Shown here piece by piece: positions 53,993-63,000 of a stretch of DNA of 64,000 bases. The first letter of the stretch is position 1, and each line of letters starts with the position of its first letter. Made by a program: the position numbers and the translations under genes. Under the pieces are notes generated by a model. It made no database searches, was not told the DNA's origin, and saw only the letters and a list, made by a program, of their open reading frames with translations. This stretch comes from CALBPI01 sp039821645 (GTDB lineage: Bacteria; Pseudomonadota; Gammaproteobacteria; Steroidobacterales; Woeseiaceae): NCBI GenBank assembly GCA_039821645.1, contig JBCBNU010000003.1:62001-126000 (forward strand), read 5' to 3'.

Positions 53993-54028
53993 GTTCGTTA
54001 TTCTAGCCGAAGCGACCTGAAGACTCAA
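53993..54028 (-). promoter_or_regulatory. Sigma-70 promoter of the regulator-metF-metH operon
   Basis: On the minus strand TTGAGT (54028-54023) and TAGAAT (54005-54000) are separated by exactly 17 bases, matching the -35 and -10 consensus at four and five of six positions. Predicted transcription start is near 53993, next to the palindrome. Confidence 0.6.
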
Positions 54029-54083
54029 AACGGTCGGTTTTGGGAACTGCGCTTAGGTCCCAGCTGGCACCGGCGACCAGGCG

Positions 54084-54500
54084 CTAGCCGAACTGCGGGC
54101 CAGACAGCGCGTCGGCCAGTCGAATGAGTCGGCTGGAAGCCACGGCCGCCTGTCGGTGAATTACCGCCGCCTGATACTCAGCGTCGGTGACCATCTCTAG
54201 AAACGCTGCCGCATTCGGATATCGTGCAATAAACGCCAAGTCCCACTGCTCATCAGTCGGTCCGATGAGAACGAGCTGCGGTTCACCACGCCAGACGATC
54301 GTGCCGCCAACGCGCGAGAATACAGGCTGGCTGGACTCACCGTAGCGCTGGTATGCCTCCCGGCCGGTACAAGTCTCGCCATCTGGATACCGCGCCGTCT
54401 CGCTCAGCTGTATCAGGTTAAGCATATTGATCGGCTCGTCCCGCGGAAGGGATTTGAACGCTTCGAACTGGTCCCTGCCTGGATCAATGTAGCTGGTCAT
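54084..54500 (-). CDS. DUF1330-like protein (dimeric alpha-beta barrel type)
   Basis: 138 residues, no signal or membrane segment. The arrangement INMLNLIQL, then GREAYQRYGE, VGGTIVWRGE, WDLAFIARYPNAAAFLEMV resembles the DUF1330/EthD-like ferredoxin-fold families, small dimeric proteins with no agreed function. It starts 17 bases inside the end of hslO, so it is probably the last gene of the gatCAB-hslO operon. Confidence 0.75.
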   Translation of the reverse strand: MTSYIDPGRDQFEAFKSLPRDEPINMLNLIQLSETARYPDGETCTGREAYQRYGESSQPVFSRVGGTIVWRGEPQLVLIGPTDEQWDLAFIARYPNAAAFLEMVTDAEYQAAVIHRQAAVASSRLIRLADALSGPQFG

Positions 54501-55380
54501 TGCTCACTCCTTGAGAGAACTCATCCGCGAACAATCGCTCGACGTCGACCGCATCGAGCACCCGATGACGGTTACAGAACTCGCAAGTGATATCGATCTG
54601 GCCGTCCCGCTCCTTCAATAGAGCGCGCGCATCCGTCTCTCCGAGCATGCGTACAGCACGCTCCGCGCGGGCGCTGGTACAACGACAATGGAATCCGCTG
54701 CTTCTCGCAGGGTAGACAACGACATCATCCTCGGAGAACAACTTGTGGATCAGGCCAGGATCGACACCAACACGCATTTCGTCCAGCGTCAGCGTATCCG
54801 CCATAAGACACAGTCGGTGCCAGTGGTCAGCTTCCATCGGATTGGCGTCCGGCATTTTTTGCAGCATTAACCCGGCGGCGTGCTCATCATCGCTGAGCAG
54901 CGCAAAGTACGCATCCAACTGCGCGGAGTTTTTGTAGTAGTCCACCAGCGTGTCAGCGAGCGAGCGTCCGGTGACCGGCACAATGCCCTGGTAGCGATCT
55001 TGCGCACGTCGCGCCTCGACCGTCACCGACAATCTGCCGCCACCCAGCAAGCCCTCGAACCCCGATACATTCTCGCTCTCGGGTTCCCCGCTCATGCCGC
55101 GGTAGCGCAACTGCGCATCACACTGGGCGATCAACATGCCAAGCCCCGCGCCGGCTTGGAGCTGAAGCGTCAGCATCCCTGTCAGCTTCATGGTGCTGGC
55201 CATCATGGTAGTCGCGGCCAAGCTTTGGCCTAACAAATCGCGCACTTCCGGGATGTGATGGTGAAGCCCAACGACGGTTTTCCAGGAGCGGTCGAATTGG
55301 AGCAGGACGCCTCTGACTGGCAATTGATCGAACATGAAGTTGATCAGTGCGTCAGATTGGATTCCATCTGACTGAGTCAT
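54484..55380 (-). CDS. hslO: Hsp33 redox-regulated chaperone
   Basis: 298 residues from ATG 55380; the frame reaches a TTG two codons upstream. Hsp33 is activated by oxidation and unfolding and protects proteins in the cytoplasm. The C-terminal zinc motif is intact: FHCRCTSA (C-x-C) and ITCEFCNRH (C-x-x-C) separated by about 30 residues. The N-terminal body has LLGQSLAATTMMAST and QCDAQLRYRGM. It starts two bases after the gatB stop, an unusual partner for the amidotransferase genes. Confidence 0.95.
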   Translation of the reverse strand: MTQSDGIQSDALINFMFDQLPVRGVLLQFDRSWKTVVGLHHHIPEVRDLLGQSLAATTMMASTMKLTGMLTLQLQAGAGLGMLIAQCDAQLRYRGMSGEPESENVSGFEGLLGGGRLSVTVEARRAQDRYQGIVPVTGRSLADTLVDYYKNSAQLDAYFALLSDDEHAAGLMLQKMPDANPMEADHWHRLCLMADTLTLDEMRVGVDPGLIHKLFSEDDVVVYPARSSGFHCRCTSARAERAVRMLGETDARALLKERDGQIDITCEFCNRHRVLDAVDVERLFADEFSQGVSNDQLH

Positions 55381-55382
55381 AC

Positions 55383-56813
55383 TCAATCCCGTTTTAGTCG
55401 CTCGCGAAGCAGCGTGTTGACCTGCGCGGGATCCGCCTTACCACGACTCGCCTTCATGACCTGCCCGACCAGATAGCCGATCACCTTTTCCTTACCGTCA
55501 CGGAACTGCTGCACCTGCTCGGGACTGCTGGCGAGGACCTCATCCACCATGGAGCCAAGCGCGCTGGAATCAGTGATCTGCTTGAGACCGAGCTGATCGA
55601 TCACCTGATCGACGTTGCCACCTTCTCGCCACAAGACTTCAAACACTTGCTTTGCCGCGGAGCCAGAAATGGTCTTATCGGAGATTCGCGACAACAGCGT
55701 CGCCAATGTGGCAGCCGCTACGGGTACGTCGACAAGATCACTGTCATCACGGTTGAGTGCTGCCGTCAGCTCGCCGAGCACCCAGTTTGCCGCCAGTCGA
55801 GGATCTGCCTGTTCAACCACTGCATCAAAATAATCCGCTAATGCCCGTTGCGAAACCAGCGTGTCCGCCTCATCTGCCTTGAGACCCATAGACTCGAGAC
55901 GCGTTCGACGCTGATCCGGCAACTCCGGTAGCGCAGCACGAATCGCGGTAATGGTGCTCTCCTCCACGACAACCGGCAGCAAATCCGGATCCGGGAAATA
56001 GCGATAGTCGTTCGCCTCTTCTTTGCCACGCATGGAACGCGTTTCGTCAAGGTCGGCGTCGTAGAGCCGGGTTTCCTGCACAACCACACCGCCCGACTCG
56101 ATCAAATCGATCTGACGCTCCACTTCGAAGTTGATCGCCTTCTCGATAAAACGAAACGAATTCAGGTTCTTGATCTCGGCACGCGTGCCGAGCGTCTCGC
56201 TGCCTGCTCGGCGCACAGATACGTTGGCATCGCAGCGGAACGAACCCTCCTGCATATTGCCGTCCGAGACACCGAGATAACGGACGAGCTCATGAACCTT
56301 GCGCATGTACCGAGCGGCCTCACCTGCGGTGCGCATATCGGGCTCGGAGACAATCTCCAGCAGCGGTGTACCGGCGCGGTTCAGGTCAATCCCCGACTGC
56401 GTCGGGAACTGATCGTGCACCGACTTGCCGGCATCCTCTTCGAGATGCGCACGCGTCAGCTGGATCGTCTTTGGAGCACCATGATCGTCGACAATATCGA
56501 TGTGGCCCCCAGCCACGATCGGTAACTCGTACTGGCTGATCTGATAGCCCTTGGGCAAATCGGGATAAAAGTAGTTCTTGCGCGCAAACACAGAACGACC
56601 TGCGATCTCGGCATCAACAGCCAGCCCAAAGCGCACTGCGAGTTTCACGGCTTTCTCGTTGAGCACGGGGAGCACGCCGGGAAATCCGAGATCAACCACG
56701 TTTGCCTGGGTGTTCGGCGCAGCGCCATAGGCGGTTGGCGACGACGAGAAGATTTTGCTCTTGGTGGCCAGCTGGACGTGGATCTCGAGACCGATGACAG
56801 TTTCCCAACTCAT
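55383..56813 (-). CDS. gatB: Aspartyl/glutamyl-tRNA amidotransferase subunit B
   Basis: 476 residues from ATG 56813 (MSWETVIGLEIHVQL); the frame runs upstream to 56948 within gatA and is rejected. GatCAB turns Glu-tRNA(Gln) into Gln-tRNA(Gln), or Asp- into Asn-tRNA. GatB carries the kinase-type centre: GLEIHVQLATKSKIFSSS, FYPDLPKGYQISQYE, LNRAGTPLLEIVSEPD. A YqeY-like C-terminal domain follows (LLSRISDKTISGSAAKQVFE). It overlaps gatA by three bases at ATGA. Confidence 0.96.
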   Translation of the reverse strand: MSWETVIGLEIHVQLATKSKIFSSSPTAYGAAPNTQANVVDLGFPGVLPVLNEKAVKLAVRFGLAVDAEIAGRSVFARKNYFYPDLPKGYQISQYELPIVAGGHIDIVDDHGAPKTIQLTRAHLEEDAGKSVHDQFPTQSGIDLNRAGTPLLEIVSEPDMRTAGEAARYMRKVHELVRYLGVSDGNMQEGSFRCDANVSVRRAGSETLGTRAEIKNLNSFRFIEKAINFEVERQIDLIESGGVVVQETRLYDADLDETRSMRGKEEANDYRYFPDPDLLPVVVEESTITAIRAALPELPDQRRTRLESMGLKADEADTLVSQRALADYFDAVVEQADPRLAANWVLGELTAALNRDDSDLVDVPVAAATLATLLSRISDKTISGSAAKQVFEVLWREGGNVDQVIDQLGLKQITDSSALGSMVDEVLASSPEQVQQFRDGKEKVIGYLVGQVMKASRGKADPAQVNTLLRERLKRD

Positions 56814-58276
56814 GCGAATGCCTCCGGTGCATGCGTATGCCAGTCGGTCGCCAACTGATATTGATGAGCGAGATTGAGTAGTTGAGATTCGCCAAACGCC
56901 GGTGCGACCAACTGCAGGCCAACCGGCAGACCTTGGGCATACCCGCAAGGCACACTGATTGCTGGCAGCCCCGCGAGGTTGGCACCGATCGTGTAGATGT
57001 CATTGAGATACATCGTGATCGGATCGTCGGTTTTTTCACCGAGACGAAACGCGCAGGTCGGCGTCGTCGGTCCGGCCAGCAAATCCACCTGCTCGAACGC
57101 GGTCTGGAAGTCTGCACTGATCAGACGACGCACCTGCTGCGCTTTGAGGTAATAAGCATCGTAGTAACCTGCCGACAAGACATAGGTGCCCGTCATGATG
57201 CGACGCTTAACCTCATCACCGAACCCTTCCGCCCGCGATCGGGTATAGAGGTCCTGCAAATCCTCGGGGTCGCTCACTCGATGCCCGAATCGCACGCCAT
57301 CAAAACGCGACAGGTTTGACGAGCACTCGGCTGGAGCAACCACGTAGTAAGTCGGCACCGAGAGCCCGATATTCGGCAATGAAATCTCGACAACTTCGGC
57401 CCCGAGGCTTCTCAGCACGTCGAATGCCGCTTTGAGCGCTGCGGAATTTTCAGGGTCATTGCCGTCGACCATGAATTCGCGCACAACCCCAATACGTTTA
57501 CCTTTGACCGACGCGGCAAGCTCGGCCTCGTAGTCCTCCACAGGCACGTCGACACTCGTGGAATCGTGCGGGTCCGCACCGGCCATCACACTGAGTAGCA
57601 TCGCCGCATCAGCGGCGCTGCGCGTGAGGGTGCCGGCCTGATCGAGGCTCGACGCGAAGGCGATCATCCCGTAGCGACTGACCCGTCCATAAGTCGGTTT
57701 CAATCCCGTAAGGCCGCAGAGTGCTGCGGGCTGGCGAATCGATCCACCCGTATCTGTGCCGGTTGCCGCCGCAACCAGGCGAGCCGCAACTGCAGCCGCG
57801 GATCCACCGGATGAACCTCCGGGCGAACACGCTGTGCTCCACGGATTTCGCACATCACCGAAGTAACTGGTCTCGTTGGATGACCCCATTGCGAATTCGT
57901 CCATGTTGGTCTTGCCAATCACGACGGCGCCAGCCGCCTCCAGATTAGAGACCACTGTCGCATCGTAGGGCGGCACGAAGTTTTCCAGCATCTTCGAACC
58001 GCAGGTCGTGCGAACGCCACGCGTGCAGAAAATATCTTTGTGCGCGATCGGCAGACCTTCCAAAGATCTGGCCGCCCCGGTGCGACGTCGCTCATCCGAG
58101 GCAGCTGCGCGCTCCAGCGCCCGCTCCACATCAACGGTAATGAATGCGTTGAGCGCCTCACCTGCACCCTGTACACGATCCAGCAAATGACGGACCAACT
58201 CAGTGCTGGTCGTCATGCCATCCGCCAGCGCCGCGCGTGTCTCGGTCAGCGTCCATGCGTGCATGCGATCGTTCAT
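56810..58276 (-). CDS. gatA: Aspartyl/glutamyl-tRNA amidotransferase subunit A
   Basis: 488 residues. The subunit hydrolyses glutamine for ammonia. The amidase signature is complete: LPIAHKDIF with catalytic lysine (about residue 79), SPGGSSGGSAAAVAARL with the cis-serine, and TDTGGSIRQPAAL with the nucleophile serine (about residue 178). Overlaps gatC by four bases and gatB at its end. Confidence 0.97.
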   Translation of the reverse strand: MNDRMHAWTLTETRAALADGMTTSTELVRHLLDRVQGAGEALNAFITVDVERALERAAASDERRRTGAARSLEGLPIAHKDIFCTRGVRTTCGSKMLENFVPPYDATVVSNLEAAGAVVIGKTNMDEFAMGSSNETSYFGDVRNPWSTACSPGGSSGGSAAAVAARLVAAATGTDTGGSIRQPAALCGLTGLKPTYGRVSRYGMIAFASSLDQAGTLTRSAADAAMLLSVMAGADPHDSTSVDVPVEDYEAELAASVKGKRIGVVREFMVDGNDPENSAALKAAFDVLRSLGAEVVEISLPNIGLSVPTYYVVAPAECSSNLSRFDGVRFGHRVSDPEDLQDLYTRSRAEGFGDEVKRRIMTGTYVLSAGYYDAYYLKAQQVRRLISADFQTAFEQVDLLAGPTTPTCAFRLGEKTDDPITMYLNDIYTIGANLAGLPAISVPCGYAQGLPVGLQLVAPAFGESQLLNLAHQYQLATDWHTHAPEAFA

Positions 58277-58560
58277 TCGATCACCTTCGGCACAAGGTAC
58301 AGCCCGTCAGCGACCGCGTCGGTTGTCGACTGCAGCGCATCACGGTCGATGTTCGGGTTGGCGGTGTCAGGGCGCAGTCGTTGCACGAGATCCAGCGGAT
58401 GCGCCATCGGCAAAACGCCATCGGTCTCAGCCGCTTGCAACTGATCAACAAACTCGACAATGGATCCGAGCTTGCTGACAAAGTCAGCATGTTCGGACTC
58501 GGCAAACTCCAGTCTCGACAACTGCGCGAGCTTGTCGATATCAGACTGATCTATGGACAC
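58273..58560 (-). CDS. gatC: Aspartyl/glutamyl-tRNA amidotransferase subunit C
   Basis: 95 residues from GTG 58560 with a GGAG site about eight bases upstream; the open frame to 58617 has no family similarity. GatC stabilises GatA-GatB. The reading SIDQSDIDKLAQLSRLEF and LGSIVEFVDQLQAAETDGV is typical, ending with DGLYLVPKVIE. First gene of the operon, divergent from mreB across 185 bases. Confidence 0.93.
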   Translation of the reverse strand: MSIDQSDIDKLAQLSRLEFAESEHADFVSKLGSIVEFVDQLQAAETDGVLPMAHPLDLVQRLRPDTANPNIDRDALQSTTDAVADGLYLVPKVIE

Positions 58561-58683
58561 GGGTGATTCTCCTCGACAACGCCTGTTGCGGACCCGGAGG
58601 TGTCGCAAATTCAACACACCGGAACGAGGTCAAAAACCAGCAAAATCAGGCGTAAACATAACGCCGAAAGGATACACGGCGCC

Positions 58684-58712
58684 TTGCCGATTGTCCCCCC
58701 CGTTGCTAGAGT
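58684..58712 (+). promoter_or_regulatory. Candidate sigma-70 promoter of the mre operon
   Basis: TTGCCG (58684-58689) and TAGAGT (58707-58712) are 17 bases apart, four of six matches each. The predicted start near 58719 would leave a leader of about 27 bases before mreB. Confidence 0.4.
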
Positions 58713-58745
58713 TGCAGGAATTTTTTCGGGGCAAATTTCCGCATC

Positions 58746-59789
58746 ATGCTCAAGAACCTGCTGGGTTATTTTTCACACGATCTCTCTATCGATCTCGGCA
58801 CCGCCAATACGTTGATTTTCGCGCGCGACGAGGGCATCGTTCTCAACGAGCCTTCCGTGGTTGCGATTCGCGAGGAATACGGAGGCGGTGGGCGGCGTGT
58901 CGAGGCCGTTGGGCAAGACGCCAAGAACATGCTTGGCCGTACGCCCGGCAATATCACAGCGATTCGTCCCCTAAAGGATGGTGTTATCGCAGATTTCACG
59001 GTCACCGAAAAAATGCTCCAGACCTTCATCAAGAAAGTCCACGGCAACCGTTTTTTCACCCCCCGCTCGCGCGTTTTGATCTGCGTCCCCTATGGATCGA
59101 CGCAGGTTGAGCGGCGCGCGATTCAGGAGTCTGCGGAGGGCGCAGGTGCCAGCAAGGTGATATTGATCGCCGAACCCATGGCGGCGGCGATTGGCGCAGG
59201 AATGCCGGTTCACGAGGCGCGTGGATCGATGGTTCTGGATATTGGTGGCGGTACCTCGGAGGTCGCCGTTATCAGCCTGAACGGCATCGTGTATGCCGCA
59301 TCGGTTCGTGTCGGTGGCGACCGATTCGATGAGGCGATCACCAACTACGTGCGCCGGAACTACGGAATTCTGATCGGCGAAGCGACCGCCGAGCGCGTCA
59401 AGCATGAGATTGGCTCCGCGTTCCCGGGAGCAGAAGTGCGAGAGATTTCGGTCAAGGGTCGCAACCTTTCAGAAGGCGTACCTCGCAGTTTCACGCTCAA
59501 TTCGAATGAGATCCTCGAGGCATTGCAGGAACCCCTGCAGGGCATCGTGGGTGCTGTCAAGGAAGCGCTGGAACAGACACCACCCGAACTGGGCGCGGAC
59601 GTGGCGGAGCGCGGCATCGTGTTGACCGGTGGCGGCGCGATGCTTCGAGATCTTGACAAGTTGTTGATGGAGGAAACGGGCCTACCGGTAGTCATCGCCG
59701 ACGATCCGCTGACCTGCGTTGCGCGCGGCGGTGGCCGAGCGCTGGAACTTATGGATGAGTACGGGCCGTCCGTATTCGGGTTGAACTGA
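58746..59789 (+). CDS. mreB: Rod-shape-determining actin homologue MreB
   Basis: 347 residues. It forms filaments at the inner membrane that guide cell-wall elongation. Actin-fold marks: phosphate 1 loop SIDLGTANTLIFARDEG, VPYGSTQVERRAIQESAEGAG, phosphate 2 VLDIGGGTSEVAVISLNG, and the adenosine motif VLTGGGAMLRDLDKLL. The N-terminal LKNLLGYFSHD is the amphipathic membrane anchor. Head of mreB-mreC-mreD-mrdA-rodA. Confidence 0.98.
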   Translation: MLKNLLGYFSHDLSIDLGTANTLIFARDEGIVLNEPSVVAIREEYGGGGRRVEAVGQDAKNMLGRTPGNITAIRPLKDGVIADFTVTEKMLQTFIKKVHGNRFFTPRSRVLICVPYGSTQVERRAIQESAEGAGASKVILIAEPMAAAIGAGMPVHEARGSMVLDIGGGTSEVAVISLNGIVYAASVRVGGDRFDEAITNYVRRNYGILIGEATAERVKHEIGSAFPGAEVREISVKGRNLSEGVPRSFTLNSNEILEALQEPLQGIVGAVKEALEQTPPELGADVAERGIVLTGGGAMLRDLDKLLMEETGLPVVIADDPLTCVARGGGRALELMDEYGPSVFGLN

Positions 59790-59832
59790 GGGACTCCCGA
59801 TTCCGCGCACAGGCGTCGATTCTCCCGTAGGA

Positions 59833-60639
59833 TTGCGAGTCTTTTTGACCGCACTCGGCTGCATCATCCTCATGCTGACCGACCTCAGAACCGACCTCGG
59901 CGAGGCACCTCGCGGCTGGCTGATGGCGACGCTGCATCCACTTCAGGTCACCGTTGCGACTCCCACGCGCTTGCTGGACTGGAGCGAGGATGCGACCGTC
60001 AGCCGAGCCGATTTGGCGCGCGAAAATGCTCGGCTGAAACGCGAGCGTCTTCTTGCCGATGCTCGGCTACAGCAACTAGCGTCTCTTCGAGCGGAGAATG
60101 ATCGCTTGCGCACAATGCTCGATGCCACACCCAGCCCTGACATGTCCGTGCAGGTGGCGCGACTGCTTGAGGTGGATAGTGAGCCATTCCGTCACCGCAT
60201 CACACTCGACAAAGGCGCGACCGATGGGGTGTATGAACGTCAGGCGATCATCGACGCGCAGGGCGTAGTGGGCCAAATCACCCAGGTTGGACCCACCACG
60301 TCAAATGCGGTGCTGATCAGCGATCCTGGACACGCGATTCAGGTTGAGGTGATTCGCAACGGTCTGCGCACCGTCGCTTTCGGTGCTGGCGACGTCGGGT
60401 TGCTGGAACTGAGATTTCTGCCGAATAACACGGATATCAAGGTCGGTGATTTGCTCGTCACCACCAGTCTCGCTGGCGATTACCCGGCCGGTTATCCAGT
60501 CGGCGAAGTGTTGAGTGTGGAGCTCGAACCGCGCGCGGCGTTCGCCCGTGTGACAGCCACACCCAGCGCATCGCTGGCAACGCTTCGCGAGGTCCTCCTA
60601 TTGAATCCCGAAACCCTCGCGAGCGAACCGGATGAGTAG
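59833..60639 (+). CDS. mreC: Rod-shape-determining protein MreC, start uncertain
   Basis: 268 residues from TTG 59833. A single N-terminal membrane helix (VFLTALGCIILMLTDLR), a coiled coil (about 55-95, rich in LARENARLKRERLL) and the periplasmic beta domain (VGQITQVGPTTSNAVLISDP, PVGEVLSVE) match MreC, the scaffold between MreB and the wall synthases. The family normally has a short cytoplasmic stretch before the helix. The frame is open upstream with a fitting IPRTGVDSPVGLRVF, but has no standard start; ATT 59800, with GAGGGA before it, is a candidate. TTG 59833 has no usable ribosome site. Confidence 0.9.
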   Translation: MRVFLTALGCIILMLTDLRTDLGEAPRGWLMATLHPLQVTVATPTRLLDWSEDATVSRADLARENARLKRERLLADARLQQLASLRAENDRLRTMLDATPSPDMSVQVARLLEVDSEPFRHRITLDKGATDGVYERQAIIDAQGVVGQITQVGPTTSNAVLISDPGHAIQVEVIRNGLRTVAFGAGDVGLLELRFLPNNTDIKVGDLLVTTSLAGDYPAGYPVGEVLSVELEPRAAFARVTATPSASLATLREVLLLNPETLASEPDE

Positions 60640-61111
60640 GCGTTGGTGGCCATTGCTGCTCGCGGGCATCATCGGCCTCGGGGTTGCGTCTGCGCCGTTG
60701 CCCACCGCGTTGTCCGCGTGGCGACCGGACCTCGCGCTGCTGGTCGTCATTTACGTCGCCATCCATCAACACCGGCACTATGTGATTGCGTGGGCGGTAA
60801 TCACGGGTGTATTGCTGGACGCGCAGCACGCGACGCCACTCGGCCAGTATGCGCTGGCTCACGTCGTTGCCGTCTATTTGCCGCTGCGATTGCACCAACG
60901 CCTCATTTTGCTGCCTGTGTGGCAATCGACCTTGTCTGTCATACTCTTTACAGCGCTGGCACAGTTCGTATTGTTCTGGTGCAACGGCGCAACGGGCAAC
61001 AACGTAGCGGCGGCCGCCTACATCAAACCGATGCTGGCGAACGCAATCTGCTGGCCTCCGTTAATGCTGGCGCTCGACACCCTGCGCCTCGGCCAACCAC
61101 AGCGAACCTGA
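60632..61111 (+). CDS. mreD: Rod-shape-determining membrane protein MreD
   Basis: 159 residues with about five membrane segments (WWPLLLAGIIGLGVAS, LALLVVIYVAI, VIAWAVITGVLLDA, LSVILFTALAQFVLFW). The helix carrying GVLLDAQHATPLGQYALAHV is the conserved MreD stretch. It overlaps the mreC end by eight bases and is followed by mrdA after 15 bases. Confidence 0.92.
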   Translation: MSRRWWPLLLAGIIGLGVASAPLPTALSAWRPDLALLVVIYVAIHQHRHYVIAWAVITGVLLDAQHATPLGQYALAHVVAVYLPLRLHQRLILLPVWQSTLSVILFTALAQFVLFWCNGATGNNVAAAAYIKPMLANAICWPPLMLALDTLRLGQPQRT

Positions 61112-61126
61112 TAGCGAGCGGCCCGC

Positions 61127-62980
61127 ATGGCAAATCTGCAGGCGATCAAGGACACAGCGAGTGAGCAGCGGCTGTTTTTCAATCGGCTGCTGCTGGCGAC
61201 CGTGTGTGTCGTGCTCGGGATTGGTGCGGTCCTGGCGCGCATCGCGCAGCTGCAAATCTTCGAGTTCGAGACCTACAGCGATCTCGCCCAGGGCAATCGA
61301 ATTCGCCTGGAGGCCGCGCCACCCACTCGCGGGCTGATTCTGGATCGCAACGGTGTAGTGCTGGCACAGAACCTTCCCGCCTATCAGCTGGAAATGATCC
61401 CCGAGCAGGTTCCGGATATCGACGATGCGCTGGAGCAACTCTTCGAAATCGGTTTACTGGACCGCGAACGGGAAACACGAATCCGGGACCGTATTGCCCG
61501 CACACCCTCGTTCAATCCCGTCACGCTTAGAGCGAGGATGGATGACGCCGCGATCGCCGAGTTCGCGTTACTGCGACCGTATTTTCAGGGTATCGACATT
61601 CGGGCTCGACTCGTGCGCGATTATCCCCACGGCAACTCAGCAGCCCATATTCTCGGTTACGTCGGTGGGCTGAGCGAAAGCGATCTGCAATCGGTGGACG
61701 CCTCGAATTACGTCGGCACAACGCAAATCGGCAAGACCGGCATTGAAGCGACCTACGAGAAAGTACTGCACGGCCATGTCGGACACTTGGAGGTAACAAC
61801 GAATGCCGACGGGCGCGCCGTCGACTTTCAAACCCGCGATGAACCGCAGCCAGGCCAGCACGTCTATTTGACCATCGACCTTGAGCTGCAACGCATCGCC
61901 GAACAGGCTCTGGTCGGCAAGCGCGGCGCGGTCGTCGCGATTGAACCCAGCAGCGGCGAAATCCTCGCCCTTGTGAGTGCGCCAGCATTCGATCCGAATG
62001 CCTTTGCACAAGGTATGGATTCCGCTACGTTCGGGGCACTCCAGGACGACCTCGATCGACCGTTGTTCAACCGGGCAATTGCAGGCGGTTATCCGCCGGG
62101 TTCCACGATCAAGCCGATCCTCGGTCTCGGCGCACTCGATGCGGGACGCACCAGCATCAACCGGGTCACCAATTGCGAAGGCCACTTCAGTCTGCCGGGC
62201 AGCACGCACCGCTATCGCGACTGGAAACCTGAAGGTCACGGCCTCGTCGACCTCACTCAGGCAATCGCACAATCCTGCGACGTTTACTTCTATCAGCTTG
62301 CCCAGGACATGGACATTGATCTCATGCACGACTACCTCGTCCAGTTTGGACTCGGCAGCTTGCTGGGGATCGAGATTCCAGGCGAGAAGCCCGGGTTAGT
62401 GCCATCGCGCGATTGGAAACGCGGACGCTTTAGCCGGCGGGCCGACCAGGTATGGTTCCCAGGCGAAACGGTCATCGCATCTATCGGGCAAGGGTATATG
62501 ACCGCAACCCCGTTGCAGCTCGCGCATGTGGCGGCGACCCTCGCCAACTTTGGAATGCGAGTACAACCGAGGCTCACGCTACAAATCGAAGATCCACTGA
62601 ACGCGGAGACCCTACTTGAGGAACCGGTCATGCTGGATCGGGTCGAAGATATCGACAGTCACGCGTGGCAGCACATTGTCGATGCGATGCTCGCCGTGCT
62701 GCAGACCCCACAGGGATCTGCGTATGCCACTGGCCGCGATATCGACTACCGCATCGCGGGCAAGAGCGGCACTGCGCAGGTGTTTTCGGTGGCCCAGGAA
62801 GACGAGTATGACGAGCTGGAATTGGATGAGCGCTTGAAGGACCACGCACTGTTTATTGCGTTCGCACCGATCGAGGCCCCGGAGATTGCTGTTGCGGTCG
62901 TCATTGAAAACGCTGAAAGCGGGAGCAGTGTCGCTGCTCCGGTGGCACGACAGCTCGCCGATTTCTGGTTAAAAAGATAG
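61127..62980 (+). CDS. mrdA: Penicillin-binding protein 2 (elongasome transpeptidase)
   Basis: 617 residues. It crosslinks peptidoglycan during side-wall growth. One N-terminal membrane helix (LLATVCVVLGIGAVLARI), a dimerisation/pedestal domain (PTRGLILDRNGVVLAQNLPAY), and the transpeptidase domain with S326-T-I-K329, S-C-D in AIAQSCDVYFYQL, and K546-S-G-T (AGKSGTAQVF). Directly upstream of rodA, its partner glycosyltransferase, with which it overlaps or nearly touches. Confidence 0.97.
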   Translation: MANLQAIKDTASEQRLFFNRLLLATVCVVLGIGAVLARIAQLQIFEFETYSDLAQGNRIRLEAAPPTRGLILDRNGVVLAQNLPAYQLEMIPEQVPDIDDALEQLFEIGLLDRERETRIRDRIARTPSFNPVTLRARMDDAAIAEFALLRPYFQGIDIRARLVRDYPHGNSAAHILGYVGGLSESDLQSVDASNYVGTTQIGKTGIEATYEKVLHGHVGHLEVTTNADGRAVDFQTRDEPQPGQHVYLTIDLELQRIAEQALVGKRGAVVAIEPSSGEILALVSAPAFDPNAFAQGMDSATFGALQDDLDRPLFNRAIAGGYPPGSTIKPILGLGALDAGRTSINRVTNCEGHFSLPGSTHRYRDWKPEGHGLVDLTQAIAQSCDVYFYQLAQDMDIDLMHDYLVQFGLGSLLGIEIPGEKPGLVPSRDWKRGRFSRRADQVWFPGETVIASIGQGYMTATPLQLAHVAATLANFGMRVQPRLTLQIEDPLNAETLLEEPVMLDRVEDIDSHAWQHIVDAMLAVLQTPQGSAYATGRDIDYRIAGKSGTAQVFSVAQEDEYDELELDERLKDHALFIAFAPIEAPEIAVAVVIENAESGSSVAAPVARQLADFWLKR

Positions 62981-63000
62981 TGTTCCAGCACACCACGGCA

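Noticed and set aside
53993..54083. SAH or SAM riboswitch upstream of the methyl-cycle operon
   Set aside because: The leader from the predicted transcription start is only about 30 bases and holds the palindrome. The other dyad (CAAAAC/GTTTTG, 54026-54042) lies over the -35 region. There is no room for a riboswitch.
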